Shown here: piece by piece, positions 46,748 to 57,685 of the stretch
Numbering within the stretch: the stretch's first letter is position 1
How the letters are laid out: every line of letters starts with the position of its first letter
From: Hyparrhenia diplandra
Lineage: Eukaryota; Streptophyta; Magnoliopsida; Poales; Poaceae
DNA: 64,000 nucleotides
Direction of reading: 5' to 3'
NCBI GenBank assembly: GCA_015847255.1
Contig: JADLZK010010876.1
Location: forward strand, 248,001-312,000
Position numbers and translations under genes: made by a program
The notes under the pieces: generated by a model
Database searches by the model: none
Told to the model about the DNA's origin: nothing
What the model saw: the letters and a program-made list of their open reading frames with translations, nothing else

Positions 46748-47571
46748 ACAATCTGATCCTGCCTGTGAAGGAAGAGGAAGGAACTGGATTCTGGGGCCTC
46801 TCATCGCCGAGTCCGTGACCATAAATGAATGTGACAAGCTATTCTCTCGGTGGTCCATGGGAGGGGCAGTAGATCAGACTTCAGAGAATCATCTACCCTC
46901 TCCCCACTTACCTCAAGAAACTCTGCCTTCGGGATCAGGAAAGCACGCTGCCGATGGCTCTGCTTGCGAATCTCACATCTCTTACCTCTCTTGAACTAAT
47001 TAATTGCAAGGACATCACAGTGGATGGGTTTGATCCTCTCATCACATTCAACCTTGAGCATCTGGAGGTGTACAGTTACAGAGATGGTGAGATGGAGCCC
47101 TATTCTGTAGCAGATCTATTTGCAGTTGTGGCCAGGACCAAAACAATGCCCACCGGTTCCTTCCAACTGGTGTACCTTGATGTGGACAGCATCTCTGCAG
47201 TGCTTGTTGCTCCCATCTGCACCCGCCTCTCAGCTACCCTCCAGACATTATACTTCAGTTACGATTGGCGGACGGAGAAGTTCACGGAAGAGCAGGACGA
47301 GGCGCTTCAGCTCCTCACGTCTCTCCAATACCTGTTGTTTGTTGACTGCAGGGCTCTGCAGTCCCTCCCCCAAGGCTTGCATCGCCTTCCTTCTCTCCAG
47401 TCATTACAAATCATCGGGGCTCAAAAAATCAGATCACTGCCCAAGGAGGGCCTCCCCGATTCACTGCGATTGCTAATCATAGATAATTGTGGTCCCGACA
47501 TTTATGAGGAATGGCAGAAATTAAAGGGAACGAGGCCAGATATACATACAGTGGCCTTCGCAGAAAGCTGA
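46748..47571 (+). pseudogene. R1: CC-NBS-LRR, 3' LRR part after element E
   Basis: This is the C-terminal LRR segment, collinear with R2 61025-61866. The frame 46954-47571 is intact for 205 codons. It carries repeats such as LTSLTSLELINCKDI, LLTSLQYLLFVDCRALQSLP and LPSLQSLQIIGAQKIRSLP, and ends DIYEEWQKLKGTRPDI..AFAES-stop. The part from 46748 to 46950 (EEEGTGFWGPLIAESVTI) lies in a different frame. LRRs of this class bind ligands or keep the receptor inactive. The element E insertion separates it from the CC-NBS part by 8.7 kb. Confidence 0.85.
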
Positions 47572-49170
47572 ACCTCTGGTCCTCTGCTTCTAGATGCCTT
47601 TCACTGGACATCGATCTGCATGCCTCTGCTTCAAGTCTTCACTGCACATCGATCTACAGGTTAGTTCCAAATTGAATTATTATTTACATAGACTATGTGA
47701 TTCGTAATTTCAGCTCTTCACATCTATCCCAAGCCAATCGTTCAAGACTGCAGGGCTCGACAGTTTCTGAGGCGACAAGCACCTTCTGCATGCCTTTCAC
47801 ACACACATGACATGATTCTTCAGTCTTCACCGTACATGGATCTGCAGGTTAGTTAAAAACAACTTTCGCTCCTCGACTTATGATTTCATTCACAGTGCAA
47901 ACTGGATTGCTTTTTTTTTTTCAGTTTGCTTGTAGATATGAATCATTGTCATATGCTCTGGATTGCCTATTTTTTTCAGTTTGCTTGTATATATGAATCA
48001 TTGTCATGTGTTTCTGTGTTACAAGAGCCACCGTTCACAATTCATGTCCAGCCCTTCATTTCTTTAACCAACAACCATCTTGTTTCTGTCACGTTGCAGG
48101 TCTCTGCTTCATCATACGCTTACACATCATTCAAAAACATAGATAATGAGCACAACACCGGTGCATCCAGCAAAGATAATAAGGGAAATCTGAGTATCCA
48201 CTTCTGCATTTCTTTCATGAAGTCAACTCTTCACTGTACAACGATCTCCAGGTTAGATCCAAATAGAAAAACAGCTTATGCTCCTCGGTTTATGATTTAT
48301 TGACTGCACAAACCGAATTGCTTTTTATTTTTGGATATAGATGACCAATTGTCATATGCTTCTGTGTTATAACAAGAACAAGTGGAGTCACCACTCACGA
48401 ATTTGATTTTATTTGAATCGTGTGCCGTGAATTGGTACATTTAGGGAGAAAAAAGAAAATTGCCTCAACAAAGATCATGCACTATTTCTTCGTTCATTTT
48501 TTGTTGTGGATTGAAATGCATGAATCGCTGCAGATATATTGCTTGATTCCTAGATAATGGCACGTATGCCTTGCTGATGATCTGGTACGCACAATGAGCT
48601 GATATGCCGGTTTACCTTGCAGGGCCCTGCTTCATCATACACATTGTTTATAAAAACCATAAATAATAGTTGTGGTAAACTTTGGCAAGTAAAGCCAAGG
48701 TGAATTCTTGGCGAGAATGGCTTGCAACAACATTGCATCCAGCAAAGATCAGGTGAGACAGTCACGAGTGAACTTCCTGTGTATAGCATTGTGTCTTTCT
48801 TAACGTTCCAGGCTAACATTTCTTTGATAGCTCTTCTGCTCTTTTGACGTTTTTTTTTTTTTTTTTTGGTAATTTCAGGCTAACTCCTGTTGATCATTAG
48901 AAAACCACAGTAAGGCAGGAAATGCTGCATCAGGAATAAGACCGGAGGCTCCCTCTGCTTCTGTCAATGCAACAAGCATAATGGAATAAAAAAATTCTTT
49001 TGAAGTAATGTGTTTTTACTTAACTCAGTACGTATCTTTTTGTTTCTTCAGTCCTGTAAATGGCGTAACCCTCTGGAGCCATTGTAAACTGATGATCTGA
49101 TGCATCTTTTGTTTAACAGGAAGGGCTCACAATTGTGGTTAATAAGACATCCAGTTTCATCGAGGAAACA
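47572..49170 (+). repeat. 3' flank of R1: repeated exon-like modules
   Basis: No long frame is present. The stretch is collinear with the flank of R2. It has repeated donor-like CAGGTTAGT(T)CCAAAT sites (47654, 47836 and, variant, 48246). It also has acceptor-like TTGCAG sites followed by CTGCTTCATCATAC blocks (48094-48160 and 48612-48670). GTGAATTGGTAC lies at about 48428. These may be alternative 3'-UTR exons and introns of the R gene, or simply a tandemly duplicated 3' module. Transcript evidence would decide. Confidence 0.55.
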
Positions 49171-49470
49171 AAAAAATCAAATCAGTGCTAGATATGTGTC
49201 GATTATGTGTTTACGTTGGACTTGAGTTGTATTAGGGAGCTCTAATAGAGTTGGAGTCGAACTTCGTGGCCATAAATATGATGCCACTCTGTTGTAACCA
49301 TGAAATGACTTGTCAGCTGGTTTTGGTGGCAGTGAGGCCATGGGGCACCCAAATACCGGTGCAGCTGCTGTTTTATGGGGAGGAGCGCCCTTAGTCATGC
49401 TCCGAGGATGTAGGCACATCGCTGAACCTCGTTAAAAAAAACATTGTGTCTTTGTGTCGTTCTTGTTCGC
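49171..49470 (+). repeat. Possible LTR remnant
   Basis: GGATGTAGGCACATCGCTGA followed by ACCTCGTTAAAAAAAACATTG and TGTGTCTTTGTG resembles the end of a grass copia-type LTR. No partner LTR, primer site or TSD was found. The assignment is tentative. Confidence 0.3.
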
Positions 49471-51430
49471 ATATTATCTTCTACGATGGTTATGCTTCCC
49501 CTGTGCCTGAACCTCGGTCAGGTCATGCGAACAATCATCGCCCCGAATCCAGCAATTTTCATAATGCATCAAAGCCAGATGCATCACCATTCGACTCGGC
49601 TTGACTCTTATGACTCTGCCATCTTGCATGTAGAATATTCTGATGCATTCCCTTGCATGTATATGCCTATATGTGGGTGTAGTACATCTTCCACGGCGAG
49701 TAAGGACAGAGTTTTGAAGTCCATTGTTTTCTGCTGATGATTCCATCGATCCCAGCCTTCGTAACGCTGGTCAGCAAACATTTTTCAAAGAACTTGGTAA
49801 ACGCTAGTGAATTCCTTCCTGCGATTCACCATAGAACAAGACGTGTAATTAACCTGCAGTAGACGGAACCTGCCGTAACTAGGCCATCGTTGAGCTGATC
49901 AGAAATTTGAGCCTCGCATTGTAAGATTATTAATTGAGCTGTTATTTGCCACGGTCTTCACCGATCAACGAAGTAATCACCAGGAGTGCATTTTATTTGC
50001 AGCATAGTCTAGCGAAGTCAGCTGCAGCCTGCAGCTAGCTTCCATTGCACCGAACAACTGCCTGCCTGCACGTCGATGATTTCCTCTGCAGATAGCTTAG
50101 AATCCTCTGCTTTTTCAGTGTCTCTGCTTCCTCTTTCAGATGACTCGATCTGTACCTCATTTTGCACGTACTTCGCACAGGTGGTATGCTGTAACGGAGT
50201 ACTTAATTGGGTTTCCAGTATGCCAATAATTCTTACTAGATCATAAGAGAAGTTCTTGGTGTGCACCCACACGGTAATGTCTCCATCAAACCTTCTGCTC
50301 AAGCTCAGTCCAAGGATTTTAAGTTTTTTACCGACCCCTCAGCAGACTGCGGGTGGGCAAAAGTACCAGCCTTTTTTTTTTTTTTTTTGCTTGGCCCAGA
50401 TGCTCCTACGAGGGTGTACAATAGTACTACTGCTACCAGCCCCAGTTCAAGGGTGTTTCTATCCTGTTTCTTTTGCTGAAAATTTGGTTGTTCTAATACA
50501 TGAATCTGCATATTAGTTCTTTTTGTGAATGTGCTATCTGTAGGGTTTGATGACCATGATTCAGTACAAGAATGCATTAACTAAAGAGCTGAGTCTGTTG
50601 CTATGTAATTTATTCAGAGGCATACTATGTGACTCCAGAATATATTGTTTATAAGTTATAACACAAAGCATGTACTTTATTCATTTTACCATGTTCTTCT
50701 CTTGTTAACTTGTAATCCATCCTATACCAAATGTCTGCATTGATTCAAAGGTTTTTTTTTTTTTTGTGATTACAGATGAGGCATTAGCAGAACATGGGGA
50801 GCAGAACTTGGGAATCATCTTGTTTTCTTTTTTGTTGAGATGGCTTCGGAAAAACGACTTTTGTTGTGAAAGAATTGTATTTTAATTAGAAAGAATTGTA
50901 ATTTAATTAATTTGCATATGTATGTGACCTGACAAATCTGAAGTTTTGTTGTACCCATCTGAAACAATAGCTATCTTCCGTGATCTGTGACCTGACAAAC
51001 TCGTTGGACAGCTGTTCTGTGATCTCGTTGTACACACAGTTGTTCTGTGATCTCGTTGACCTGACAAACCGAATTTATGCAATGCAAACACTAGCTGCTT
51101 TCTTCTCTGAACAAGCGCATGGACTGGACTGGACTGGATTGGATTAGCTAGCTGTTGGATTGGATTGGATTGGTTGTTTAAAAAAAAAATTGGTTTGGAC
51201 TGGAGGCAAGCCTCCCGCAAGTTGCACATCCTTTGGATTAGTTTGTTTGGATGTGGATTTAAATCCAGTTCCAGGAGGAGGCAAAGGCACGGAGAATAGC
51301 CACGTGAGTACAGAGTACTACCGAGGATGAATCGACTCTTTTTAGTAAAACGAAACGTTGGTCGCACGTGCATAATGAAATGAAATAGTTAGACTCTTCC
51401 GTACCTTCCAGGTCGCTCAGTGCTGCTACT
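49471..51430. other. Intergenic stretch without recognised gene
   Basis: AT-rich sequence with poly-T runs (50371-50390 and 50752-50766). It includes a short GGACT/GGATT pentamer-rich tract (about 51120-51175). ORFs here are short and resemble nothing I know. Confidence 0.5.
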
Positions 51431-52200
51431 CTTTGCTTCATATCCATCAGGCCTTGCCGGAGGTTTGGTGTTGTGCCCACACAAGACTAGCTGCTGGTTT
51501 AGGGTTTGTGTGGCGAGGCCAGATAAACCGGCTTCGCCGCCGCTTCAACCCACATGAAACATTCGCCGCCGCCGGCCATGCTTGCTGCCACTGTGAACGA
51601 CACCGTACTGAACGCCGCCGCGTGAGATTCACGTTCAGCTTCTACGCCATGGACGACGGGCACCCGCCTCGCTCGCTGTGGGCGTCTGGCTCACCACCCT
51701 ACCGTCGACCCCGACATATGACTGTCATGTGGATGGCCAGCCCAAAGCTCGCGACGACGCGGCGTCCACAGACGTACGACAAGTGGTGGTCGTGCGCTCT
51801 GGATTACCACCTATTCACCTACGACGACCGCTAGGTGTGGTTAGTGTGGACGGGCCAAGGCGACGGCCGGCACCAGGACTGGAGCGTATGATCCGGTCGG
51901 TTCCATCCCTAATTACTGCCTGCCCCAGGTCTGAGCGCAACCGTCTCGTGCACATGGCCGCATGGTAATGGCCTTTGAGCAGTGTGCTTTCCACTTGCAT
52001 TGTGTACGTTGGCTCATCTAGCGTTACTAGATCTTGTCTTCTTGCTGGTGAACACCTCATGGGTTGTCTCGTCACGTGCGCCACAGCACGTGCTGGTCTT
52101 TCGAGCCCGATATCGAGAGTCAACAATGGGGCCATCGTTTTTTATTTCAGCAATACATGGTGGTCGGTGCTAGCTTATATATAGATAAGATTATCGCCCG
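51431..52200 (+). other. GC-richer coding-like patch, unrecognised
   Basis: Frames at 51433-51834 (133 codons) and 51678-51968 overlap. Base composition is higher in GC than the surroundings, as in grass exons. The readable sequence (for example YAMDDGHPPRSLWASGSPP, YDKWWSCALDYHLFTYDD) matches no family I recognise. It could be a gene fragment. It has no clear start, splice structure or domain, and I assign no function. Confidence 0.25.
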
Positions 52201-52762
52201 CACTCCCCCAACCCAACCCACCCCACCCCACTAGACACACACACAAAAGAGATAAACCCCTTCATTTTTCAGTGTACACCGTATGCTCTTTTAAGCATTT
52301 GAATTTCAGGATTTTCTAACTAAAAGTACCTTCCTACAAGTTCAACCACCATTTACAGCAGACTAATGTCTAACTTTCTCAAGTCTTATTAGCTATAGCA
52401 CAGTGATTTTCTCTCACAATAAATCATCGTCAACCAACTTATTAGCCATATAAACCATCAGCTGAACAACCACGATTTTGAGTTGAGACATCATTTCACA
52501 CATATAAGCAACAAGTTCATCGATTTGATAACACCTTCAGTTTTTATCCTTCTGGGCAGATAATAGTGTCAATCAACATATCAATAGATATCTCTAGTTT
52601 TGGTGATGCCCACCATAGACCTACAGTGTCGTCCCTCCGTTTCCCACACTCAGTTTACTGGTCATTCGTAGTTCTCAATCCCTGGTGTTCAGTATGGAGT
52701 GTGCTTGTTTCGATTAAGTTGGTGTGTTCATTGAGGAGCGCAACTTGGTGATCCATAGTTTT
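52201..52762. other. Intergenic stretch
   Basis: A C/A-rich low-complexity patch (about 52200-52250) is followed by AT-rich sequence. No gene is seen. Confidence 0.5.
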
Positions 52763-52779
52763 AAGAGGTTCTTTATACG
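52763..52779. other. Putative 17-bp target-site duplication, left copy
   Basis: AAGAGGTTCTTTATACG is repeated exactly at 54289-54305. Caution: a third partial copy (TAAGAGGTTCTTTA) lies at 54411-54424, so the flank itself contains local repeats. Confidence 0.65.
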
Positions 52780-54288
52780 AAATTTCGTCAAAAGTGTCCT
52801 CCCCTCCCGACCGTTTCCCCAGTCCCCCCACGGGCGACTGGGCGCCGCGCCCGCCGCCGCTGGAGGGCAACCTCCCCCCCCTCCCCGGCCGTCGCTGCCC
52901 CGGCCTTCGGTGGCAGCGGCGGCCCTCCCGGCGCGACCCCAAAAACAGGGAGACCATCTGCGCTCTCCACCGCCCCATTCCCCCGCTCCTCCCCCGTCCT
53001 CCAACCCTAACGGCGAGCTCGGTGGCTTTGGCGGCGCCGGCCGGCCAGATCCGCGCCCTCGTGGCGGGGTCTACCCGTGGTGGCGCAGCTCCCTTCCTCC
53101 CTCCGCCCTATTCCTTCTCCTCGCCGGCGCCCCTAGGGGAGGCGGCCTTAGCGGGCTTTGCCGGCGTGGGAGGGGCCGTGGTCGTGGCGGATCCGGGCAC
53201 CTCGGCCATGGATCCGGCGCTGGCCGACCTCTCCCATCCGCGCGGCGGCTCCTCGTGGGGGCGATGTTGAAACCGCGCCCGGCCGGCGGGCGGCCGGATC
53301 GGGCTTTCGGGCCCCGGATTTGGTGCCGCCCGGCCCGGCTACCTCTCCAGCTCCTCCGCCGCGGCGCCGATTGACCTGGCCGTTCCGCGACGCGGCGGCC
53401 ACGCCCTTCAATGCTCGGTTGGGCTTGGCGGAGGTTGGAGGCTTCGCGATCTGGATGGCGCCGTCGTTTTTGGGCGGCGTGGCTTGAGTTTCGTCGCCGC
53501 ACCGGTGGTGGTGCTGCGTCGGCCTTGGCGGATCCGCCATCGACGCCGTGGTGGCGTGGGTGGTGGCGATGCCCGGCCCTTGGTGACTTTGATGCAGGGA
53601 GCTCCGGCGAAAGCTCGGCCAGACGCGTGGTCGGACGGACGATGGCGACGCTTTATGGCGTCGCTCCTTCTTGAAGGCGCCGCCTTCGAGCTCCATGCTC
53701 TTGTCATCGGGCGCCAGGCGGTGTCCTATCTCTTCGCCGCCCGTTTCCTCTTCGTGGCTTTGGTCGTCTCGCCGCTTGTCGATCCTATTTGTGCTTCATT
53801 TTCCTCCTCACTTGGGTTGTCTTGCTAGTGGATGTTGCAGCCTTTGTCCAGTCGTTGCGGCGGATGCTTTGCTGCCAAGGTGCTACTCGGTTCCGGTGGA
53901 TGCTTTGCCACCAAGTTCTTCGTTTCAGCCAGATGCTTCACGCCGAGGTTATCTTTTACGAGCTTGCGTTTCGGTCGCGTGTCGCCGCTAAGGTCGTGAT
54001 CGTTTCCGGGCGGATGCTTTGCCGCCCGAGGGTTCGAGCGGATGCTTTGCGCTGTTGTCGCTGTTGGCTCCCTTCGCGCTAGTTACCTAGGTGATGAGTT
54101 GGGTTGTAATAGGATCGGTTGTCGGGGTTGTTAGGCGGAGGGTTCGCCCCACCCCCTATCCCCTCGTTTCTTGTTGTTCTGTTTGTGCCCGTGTGTTTCT
54201 TGAGTAATCGTGGATTACTTGCGAATTATTTGTAATCTTTAACTTCCTTTAATGAAGTAGAAGTACGTGCCAATGGTACGCTTTAAAA
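52780..54288 (+). mobile_element. LINE-like or LINE-mobilised retroposed insertion
   Basis: The 1.5 kb insert lies between 17-bp direct repeats and ends in a short A-run after AATGAAGTAGAAGTACG..GGTACGCTTT. That end resembles the 3' ends of grass L1-type LINEs. Its 5' half is extremely GC-rich, and the 3' part has four or five GCGGATGCTTTGC-like repeats (53861-54055). ORFs up to 216 codons exist in several frames but show no endonuclease or RT motif. It is probably a non-autonomous or internally deleted retroposon. A processed retrocopy is the alternative. Confidence 0.55.
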
Positions 54289-54305
54289 AAGAGGTTCTTT
54301 ATACG
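54289..54305. other. Putative 17-bp target-site duplication, right copy
   Basis: Exact repeat of 52763-52779, following the A-run. Confidence 0.65.
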
Positions 54306-54478
54306 CAACTTGGTGAGAGAATGGAGTTCATTATGCCGTGTGCTCGTTTATACCGAGAAGGCGTGTCGAGATGAGGGCAACGGCTAGCTACCCAATGACT
54401 TTGTGTTTATTAAGAGGTTCTTTAACAGTTCTAGACATAGTTGCTAGCTAGAAGGGTATCCATGTAATCAAATAGATA

Positions 54479-54742
54479 CTCCCTCCGGTTTGGTATTAGA
54501 AGTCGTTTAGGACAAAAATGACACGGTCTCCAAAACACAACTTTGACCTCTTGTTATTTATAAAAATATTTATGAAAATGTGATATATGTATACTTTTAT
54601 CAAAGTATTTTTTAAGATAAATCTATTCATATAATTTTCATATTTACAAACTAAACAACTTAAAAATTATTGATGATTTATATTCCCAATGTTTGATCAA
54701 AATCTTGTCCAAAACGACTTCTAACACCAAACCAGGAGGGAC
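54479..54742. mobile_element. Stowaway-like MITE
   Basis: The 264-bp element has terminal inverted repeats CTCCCTCCGGTTTGGTATTA and, at the other end, the complement-matching CACCAAACCAGGAGGGA. It is flanked by TA on both sides. AGAAGTCGTTTAGGACAA near the left end pairs with TTGTCCAAAACGACTTCT near the right end, so the inverted repeats are long. Confidence 0.9.
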
Positions 54743-55326
54743 TATCACACAAAATTACTCGTTCAATTTATGTCGATTTTAAAAACATTGCCTTTTTGCT
54801 TATCGAACTTTGTAATAATTGGCTGTGTACATCCGTGGATGTAGAGGCGGATTGTATTATCCATTATTAAAAAAACAACTCACATTCTTCAAGGCATGGT
54901 CTTATCCGCCACACATGCAAAGGAGGCACATCTTGAGAGCAAGTATTATGGAAGGCGTCAGAAAGCCGACTAAATGCTAACATGGAGGAGAGAAGGGAGG
55001 AGAGAGAGGAGAAGCGGGCTCTAAGTTTACAGAAACGGCTTGGGCACAAAACCAACAAACTATGTGAGATAGACAAGTGGGCCTGTATTAATTAGACAAA
55101 ACTAACTATTGTATGAGTGGGCTGGGGGAGAAGGCTATAAGGAATCTTACAACCCGGCTTCTTTGGGCGTATTATAATACTTGCTCTGAGAGGAGGCATG
55201 CAGTGCAACTGCTCACACGGTGGGGACAACTCGGGAAGGACGCAATCGGCTTGCCCATCGGTAGCTACGATGTTTTTATGTTCTCTCTCTTCTTTGTGGC
55301 GGCTTGAGTGATGACTCAGCGAGCTC
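54743..55326. other. Intergenic stretch
   Basis: I see no gene. The ORF at 55113-55307 has no recognised features. Confidence 0.5.
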
Positions 55327-55329
55327 TAA

Positions 55330-55546
55330 GGGCACTCACGATGCAGACTCTAACATAGAGTCTAACCTTATTTATTACCATCATATTTATTACATTTTGC
55401 TGATGTGAGCTGACGTGGCAGCATATTTATGGAAGAGAGGGGGAGAAAAAACAAGACTCCAAGTCTTATTTGGACTCCAAGTCCACATTACCCAAGGCAA
55501 TAAATAGTCTTAGACTCTATGATAGAGTCAAGCATTGTGAGTGCCC
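55330..55546. mobile_element. Tourist-like MITE (TSD TAA)
   Basis: The 217-bp element has inverted ends GGGCACTCACGATGCAGACT and the complement-matching GCATTGTGAGTGCCC. TAA lies on both sides (55327-55329 and 55547-55549). Inner inverted repeats GACTCTAACATAGAGTCTAA and TTAGACTCTATGATAGAGTC extend the pairing. The TSD fits the PIF/Harbinger superfamily. Confidence 0.9.
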
Positions 55547-55585
55547 TAAGATATCTGTTGGAGACACTACATAAACTAGCTGTTA

Positions 55586-55928
55586 GCCATTCTCAATGGA
55601 GAGTTTCATCTCGGTTTTCAAGATGTAAAACTTTAGCATGAAATAGGTATCTCCCTCAATGCACAGTTTCATTTGCACGGTTTCATAGGCTCAAGGGTCC
55701 CACAAACCCTCTCTCTCTCATTGTATGGTTTAATTGCATAATTCTATGGTGAAATGCTATTTGTGTCTGGGTTTCACCCGTTTTCAACGCATGTGAAACA
55801 ATGTTCAAAAGTTTTATCATGGTGAAACTTTTTTTCCTTCTCTCTCCTAGACGTTTCATACAAAAAGTAAAATTTTTACTGATATGACGCTGTATTTAAT
55901 GTGCATGAAACTCCCATTAAGACCGACC
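55586..55928. mobile_element. Second Tourist-like MITE (TSD TTA)
   Basis: The 343-bp AT-rich element has left end GCCATTCTCAATGGAGAGTT and right end ATGAAACTCCCATTAAGACC, which are imperfect inverted repeats. TTA lies on both sides (55583-55585 and 55929-55931). No coding capacity is present. Confidence 0.65.
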
Positions 55929-56239
55929 TTAATGTCTTATAGGCGGACTATATTTTTTGTTATCATTCTTGTAACATAGTTTTGTGTTACTTTTGTCGGT
56001 TTGTACCCGATTCCTTAGCTTACAATAAACAGTACTTCTTTGGTTTAAAAAAAGAATGCAATTTCTAGATAGATGATTCAAACTTTCTAAAGTTTGAATA
56101 AATTTATGAAATAGTTTCAATTTTATGTGTCCAAATATTATAAATACTATATTGCATAACTAATTCGATAATTTATTTGGTACGATAAATATTACTAGTA
56201 TTTTCTATAGATTTAGTCATACTGATTCTTTTTTGGGTC
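55929..56239. other. AT-rich intergenic stretch
   Basis: It contains a TTACAATAAACAGTA motif (about 56018) that recurs at about 56568, upstream of R2. No gene is seen. Confidence 0.45.
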
Positions 56240-56535
56240 TTATTGAGAACTGGAAGCATCTCTTTATGGAGGGCGGAGTATTATAAGCACGCACCACATC
56301 TCGAATCTGGAATCTCGGCAGGAGGGTTTTCTCAAGTCGCTTCCCCAGGAACCATAATGTATTTCATTTTATATATAGTCGCTACTACGCCAACTAGTGA
56401 CCGGCTATTCCAGGAACCACCGGCTCCATTGCTTATAAGTGTGCGCACATCCAGCCTAAATTTGCAGCACAAGGTTAGTTGCATTGCTCACACATGAGTC
56501 CACCAACCACTCAAACCGGCCAATTTTATTACCTT
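56240..56535 (+). promoter_or_regulatory. Orphan copy of the R2 promoter and 5' leader
   Basis: The stretch is collinear with 57325-57650. Shared blocks are AAGCACGCA.CACAT, CTGGAATCTCG, CAAGTCGCTTCCC, ATTTCATTTTA, AGGAACCACCGG.TCCATT, GCACATCCAGCCT and CCACCAACCACTCAAACC. The TATA box of the R2 copy (CTATATAAGG) reads CTATTCCAGG here. No coiled-coil coding sequence follows. It may be left from a deleted third gene or a local duplication. Confidence 0.7.
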
Positions 56536-57324
56536 TGTCAGTTTTATATCATAGTAAGTACCTTGGTTTGCAATAAACAGTATTCATTAAGCACGCATCC
56601 CTTCTCTGGAATCTCGAATCTCGACTGCAATAACGAAAACTAGTCACGATAGATTGTCCCGAGGACGGCCAGGGCAGCGACCTCACGGGGCATGCCAACT
56701 CTCCTGCCGAAGACCTCGCGTGATCCACCCTCTGCGCATCTGAGCAGATAATATATATAGTCATCTCATACATTCGATTTGTGCATATAGCTTTGATTCG
56801 GTCTCGTGGTTGAGACTAGTAAGACTTTAGCTTTTGGTTGGAAAAAAATATGGGAATTTGAATTTGTAGCCGAACAGACCGAGTATTTGGGAACGATCAA
56901 AAAAAAATACACGGTTGAAGGGATTGAACGGCTGTGTTGTTTTGTAGGCTAAAAATACAAGGTTCTAGTTCTAGTTCTTGTTTAAATGGATCCGTAAAAC
57001 TAGCACTGTTTTAGTAGGTCCGTGATAATTGAGCGACTGTGCTAAGAACAGAGGAGTTGTGATAGTGTGGAGGGAGAAAGCAGAGAAGAGGGCCAACGGA
57101 TAGGTTATCCAACGGCTCCATGTTTATTTAGTGTAACGTGTCAGCTTTACGATACAATTCTTGTAGTGGTTACCGGCATGGCTACACTGCACTGCTTTTA
57201 AATTATATATATATATTGTGGTTGCCTCAGTATAAAAAGAAGCACCACATAATTTACACAGGGTTACTGTATACTACCATATTGTCAGTTTGTACCTATG
57301 CCTCGGTTTACACCTTGACAGTAT
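56536..57324. other. Spacer between the orphan promoter and the R2 promoter
   Basis: A third partial copy of the promoter start (AATAAACAGTATTCATTAAG, CTGGAATCTCGAATCTCGA) lies at about 56568-56628. Otherwise no gene is seen. Confidence 0.5.
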
Positions 57325-57485
57325 CATAAGCACGCATCACATGTGGAATCTGGAATCTCGATTGCAGGCCGGGAAAGGCATCACGCTAGGTTGGTTTTTC
57401 AAGTCGCTTCCCTAGGTGTGCGGGCTGGCAAAAAAAAATGCATTTCATTTTACATAGTGGCTGCTACGACGGCAACCTGATCGGC

Positions 57486-57493
57486 TATATAAG
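57486..57493 (+). promoter_or_regulatory. TATA box of R2
   Basis: TATATAAG lies 200 bp upstream of the R2 ATG, within the block that is collinear with the R1 promoter. Confidence 0.7.
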
Positions 57494-57685
57494 GAACCAC
57501 CGGTTCCATTACTAGTGGACGCACATCCAGCCTTTTCAGTACACTGTTCTTGCTGCTTCCCACTAGTCCACCACCCACTGTTCATTGCATTGCTCACGCA
57601 CTGTCCACTGATCAATCCACCAACCACTCAAACCAATTTCCTCTGCGGCCAGCCGAATCCATCTCTGCCGGTGCCGGAGTAGGAG

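Noticed and set aside
52724..53707. Long ORFs on both strands in the GC-rich insert
   Set aside because: Overlapping frames of Pro/Ala/Arg-rich sequence without endonuclease, RT or zinc-knuckle motif. The feature is kept as a mobile element only.
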